From the NCBI RefSeq assembly GCF_014673495.1, contig NZ_CP051006.1:806001-870000 (forward strand): a stretch of 64,000 nucleotides of DNA. The letters are read 5' to 3'. The position numbers and the translations under genes are program-made. This document shows, piece after piece, positions 61,621 to 64,000 of the stretch (position 1 is the first letter of the stretch; each line of letters begins with the position of its first letter). Origin of the DNA: Streptomyces griseofuscus (lineage in GTDB: Bacteria > Actinomycetota > Actinomycetes > Streptomycetales > Streptomycetaceae). Below the pieces are notes generated by a model that worked only from the letters and a program-made list of their open reading frames with translations, was not told the origin of the DNA and did no database searches.

Positions 61621-62511
61621 ATGACTGGTTGCATCGACGTTCCTGCCCGACTGGGTGAGAGTGCGCTGTCCGACGGGCGGTTGCTCGGCTGGGCGGAGTG
61701 GGGGCCGTTGGACGGGACGCCTGTGCTGTTGTGTCCTGGTGCGGCTACGAGCCGGTGGCTCGGTTTCGGCGCAGGCGTTGTCGAGGCGCTCGGAGTGCGT
61801 CTCATCTCCGTGGATCGTCCGGGTCTCGGTGTCTCGACGGCCGCCCCCGGGCGGACCTTCTCCGACTTCGCCGGAGATATGCGCCAACTCTGTGTGCGGC
61901 GGGGGCTGGAGCGACCTGTGATGGTCGGGAATTCCCAAGGTGCGCCCTTCGCTCTCTCCTGCGCCGCGGCGGGGGTCGTCTCGGCGCTGGCTGTCGTCTC
62001 CGGTGCGGACGAGGTCGCCAGGCCGGAGTTCGCTTCGGTGCTGAACGCGGACCTGCGTGCTCTGGTCGAGCGGACTGAGTGCGATCCGGCCGGCGTCGAG
62101 GAGTTTTTCGCGCGCTTCACCGCGGATGCGATGTGGGACATGGTCATGGCCGGGAGCCCTGCGTGTGACCTCGCCGTTTACCAGGCTCCTGATTTCGCTG
62201 CCGGCTACCGCAGGGCCTTGGCCGAGGGATTTGGTCAAGGCGCCGCCGGCTACGCCCGGGACACGGTCCTCGCGATGGGGCGGTGGCCGTTCGCCCTCGA
62301 CGAGATCGCCGTCCCCGTCGACATCTGGTACGGCGAGCAGGACACCGGCCACTCACCCGACAACGGAGCACTTCTCGCCGCCCGAGTGCCCGGTGCTCGT
62401 CGTCATGTCGTGCCGGGGAACGGCGGTGCCCTGCTGTGGACTCATCCCGAGCCGATCCTCACCTGCCTCCTTGAAAAAGCCGTCACCGGCCGGCAGACGA
62501 GGGGTTCGTGA
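61621..62511 (+). CDS. Alpha/beta-fold hydrolase
   Basis: A 296-residue alpha/beta hydrolase. The nucleophile elbow is VGNSQGAPFA (GxSxG), the oxyanion part is LLCPGAATSR and the His/Asp part is WYGEQDTGHSPDNG and VPGNGGALLW. The start is uncertain (ATG61621; ATG61603 or the GTG at 61585 are alternatives), with no clear ribosome site. It lies just outside the right end of the proposed element. Substrate unknown. Confidence 0.85.
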   Translation: MTGCIDVPARLGESALSDGRLLGWAEWGPLDGTPVLLCPGAATSRWLGFGAGVVEALGVRLISVDRPGLGVSTAAPGRTFSDFAGDMRQLCVRRGLERPVMVGNSQGAPFALSCAAAGVVSALAVVSGADEVARPEFASVLNADLRALVERTECDPAGVEEFFARFTADAMWDMVMAGSPACDLAVYQAPDFAAGYRRALAEGFGQGAAGYARDTVLAMGRWPFALDEIAVPVDIWYGEQDTGHSPDNGALLAARVPGARRHVVPGNGGALLWTHPEPILTCLLEKAVTGRQTRGS

Positions 62512-62560
62512 CCGCGCCGTTCAGCAATGTGGCTGTCGTCAAGTGGGAGGAAGAGCGGAC

Positions 62561-63140
62561 GTGGATGTGTATGAAGCTGTGGACAGTCGCCGGGCGGTGC
62601 GGGCGTTCAGCGAGGAGCCGGTGTCCAGGGAGATACTCGAACGCGTGCTGGCCGCGGCGACGCGGGCTCCGTCGAGTGGGAACCTCCAGCCGTGGCATGT
62701 GTATGTCGTGACCGGCGAGCCCCTGGCCGAGCTCAAGAGGCGCGCGACAGCCAGGGCGCTGGCCGGAGACCCGGGCGATGAGCGGGAGTACCCGATGTAC
62801 CCGGCCGAACTGACCCCGCCGTACGTGGACCGCTTCTCCGCCGCAGCAGCTCAGCGGTACGAGGCACTGGGAATCGAGCGCGACGACCCCGACCGGCCCC
62901 TTAAGCGCCGAACGCCTGCGAGTTCAAGGCGGCGATCTGACGGTCATGCTGTTGCTGAGGGCGGAAGGGCTGCACAGCTGCCCCCAGGTGATGTGGACGA
63001 TGTATCGCGAGACCGTCGGAGCCGATGACGGGCTCGTACTGTTCTGCGGTGTCGCGGTGGGATTCGAGAAGGAGGGCGTGCCGCGGCTGCGTACCGGGCG
63101 GGCGGACATGACGGAAACCGTGAGCTTCATCGGAGTGTGA
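62561..63140 (+). pseudogene. Broken nitroreductase-family gene
   Basis: From GTG62561 (GGAGGAAGAG upstream) the frame encodes the N-terminal half of an FMN nitroreductase: SRRAVRAF, EILERVLAAATRAPSSGNLQPWHVYVV and ELTPPYVDRFSAAAAQRYEALGI. Near 62915 about 35 residues are lost and the frame shifts; the C-terminal part resumes as LTVMLLLRAEGLHSCPQVMWTMYRETV and GFEKEGVPRLRTGRADM. The flavin site is incomplete, so no activity is expected. Confidence 0.8.
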
Positions 63141-63237
63141 CCGGCGATGCCGGTCCGGGCATCGGCCTCGACGCCACCGCGTCTTCGAGGGCGGCCTGCT
63201 GAGCCTGCCGCTCGTGGATTCCTCGCCGATTCGCCAT

Positions 63238-63273
63238 GCCCTTCCGACTGCCCTTCCGACTGCCCTTCCGGCC
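63238..63273. repeat. 12-bp tandem repeat, about three copies
   Basis: GCCCTTCCGACT at 63238 and 63250, with a partial third unit GCCCTTCCGGCC at 63262, in the gap between the nitroreductase remnant and the toxin-like gene. Confidence 0.85.
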
Positions 63274-63287
63274 CTTGTGGGGGCCGG
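63268..63287 (+). terminator. Small hairpin before the toxin-like gene
   Basis: CCGGCCC (63268-63274) pairs with GGGCCGG (63281-63287) around a 6-nt loop; it partly overlaps the 12-bp repeats. Otherwise the 63141-63354 gap holds no gene that I can support. Confidence 0.45.
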
Positions 63288-63354
63288 ACCGAGAGCCTAG
63301 CCTCGGCCCCTCCGAGCCGATGTCGGCCTGAGTGACCGGAGGGCTGGTCAGCGC

Positions 63355-64000
63355 GTGCGAGACAGAGCGACATCCCCGGTGCCGGAGGCGCCCGCGGCGG
63401 CGCGGAGGAGGCAGATACCGGGCCCGGCCCCGCAGTTCACCGCCGGGCGGGCGCCGCATGCCGCCGGGCTCGCCGACCTTCAGCGGACCGTGGGCAACGC
63501 GGCCGTCACCCGTTATGTGCAACGTGTGCAGGGCCAGGGGGGGTCCCGGTGTCAGGGAGGAGGCGCGGCGCCATGCCGCCGACCCCACCGCCCACGGCGA
63601 GTGGGACACCTTCCGCGACATGATGGACAAGGTGGGCTTTCCGCAGGATGTCACGGACGCTGCCTGGCAGTTGATCCTGGGCGGCATCGCCGAACAGGGA
63701 CAGCTCAACGACGAGGCGCTGGCGATGTTCACCGAGCGCCAGGAGCAGCGCGACCACCGCGCGTCGAACAGCTGGTACCAGGAGTTGGTGCGGCTCATCG
63801 GTGACTATCTGGAGATCGACCGGCCGACGATGGCCCTGTGGTCCGGCGGCATCGACACCAGCGTCTACGCCCGCTCCAAGGGCCATACGCCCCTGGAGTC
63901 CACCCCCTTCGGCAGCGTGGTCAACGAACTCCAGCTGACCATGGACTGGATGCTCAAGACGCCGATGTGGAACGTCCTGTCCAAGGCGTTCGTGACCCGC
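63355..64000 (+). CDS. Putative injected toxin: LQRxxGN leader plus CD38-like ADP-ribosyl cyclase domain (frameshifted, partial)
   Basis: GTG63355 follows GGAGGG. The first frame encodes a Pro/Ala/Arg-rich leader and LADLQRTVGNAAVTRYVQRV, the helix found in many proteins linked to contractile injection systems (with DUF4157). In a run of seven G (63537-63543) the frame is lost; with six G it would continue as PGVREEARRHAADP to the window end. The continuation has MALWSGGIDTSVYA, TPLESTPFG and a spaced W-x4-TPMWNVLSKAF. These fit the LWS / LExT..G / W..LS..F pattern of CD38-type ADP-ribosyl cyclases, which consume NAD. The catalytic Glu would lie beyond the window. Domain call by eye. Confidence 0.6.

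Overview
The window is high-GC actinobacterial DNA and almost certainly Streptomyces. The evidence is strong G/C third-codon bias, frequent GTG and occasional TTG starts, stop-start overlaps of the ATGA/GTGA type, a rare TTA codon near the start of an accessory gene, an iron-regulator box, and the families present (SigE-type ECF sigma factor, DUF4235, DUF3626, FBP-domain protein, CYP105-like and CYP102-like P450s, mycothiol-type redox enzymes). No rRNA, tRNA, CRISPR array or replication origin was seen.

Left edge (1-5.5 kb): the border of a type I polyketide cluster. A PKS runs off the left end on the minus strand, preceded by a free-standing acyl carrier protein. A CaiB/BaiF-type CoA-transferase diverges from it and is followed by a carboxymuconolactone-decarboxylase-family protein. 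A P450/ferredoxin pair and a SnoaL-like protein follow. The divergent intergenic region carries three direct repeats with an 11-bp period, as bound by SARP-type activators.

Middle (5.5-52.4 kb): mostly ordinary chromosomal housekeeping and stress genes. These include a deazaflavin (F420)-type nitroreductase, a CDF transporter, a glutathionyl-hydroquinone-reductase-type GST, a PRPP-synthetase paralogue, a GT39 glycosyltransferase, a six-gene reduced Mrp/MBH-type antiporter operon, a secreted GH16 glucanase, PHP and HAD hydrolases, a ROK regulator, an iron-box-controlled DUF2470 gene, a TetR/CYP102 pair, formaldehyde dehydrogenase, the lutABC lactate operon, an OpuC-type osmolyte importer, a MoxR/VWA pair and an ECF sigma factor with a small membrane partner. 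A free-standing structured RNA with its own strong terminator sits between convergent genes near 22.9 kb.

Right part (52.3-61.5 kb): an old integrated element. The last 165 bp of the pirin gene are repeated about 9 kb downstream (about 93% identical, with one deletion), next to a decayed tyrosine integrase. Between the copies lie a decayed radical-SAM/nucleoside-phosphorylase pair, a secreted M4 metalloprotease with a divergent LysR regulator, an intradiol dioxygenase and a secreted histidine phosphatase.

Right edge (61.6-64 kb): an alpha/beta hydrolase, a broken nitroreductase, and the start of a probable toxin/effector gene. Its leader has the LQRxxGN-type motif known from contractile-injection-system cargo. 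It continues after a frameshift in a run of seven G into a domain resembling CD38-type ADP-ribosyl cyclase. This is the most unusual object in the window.
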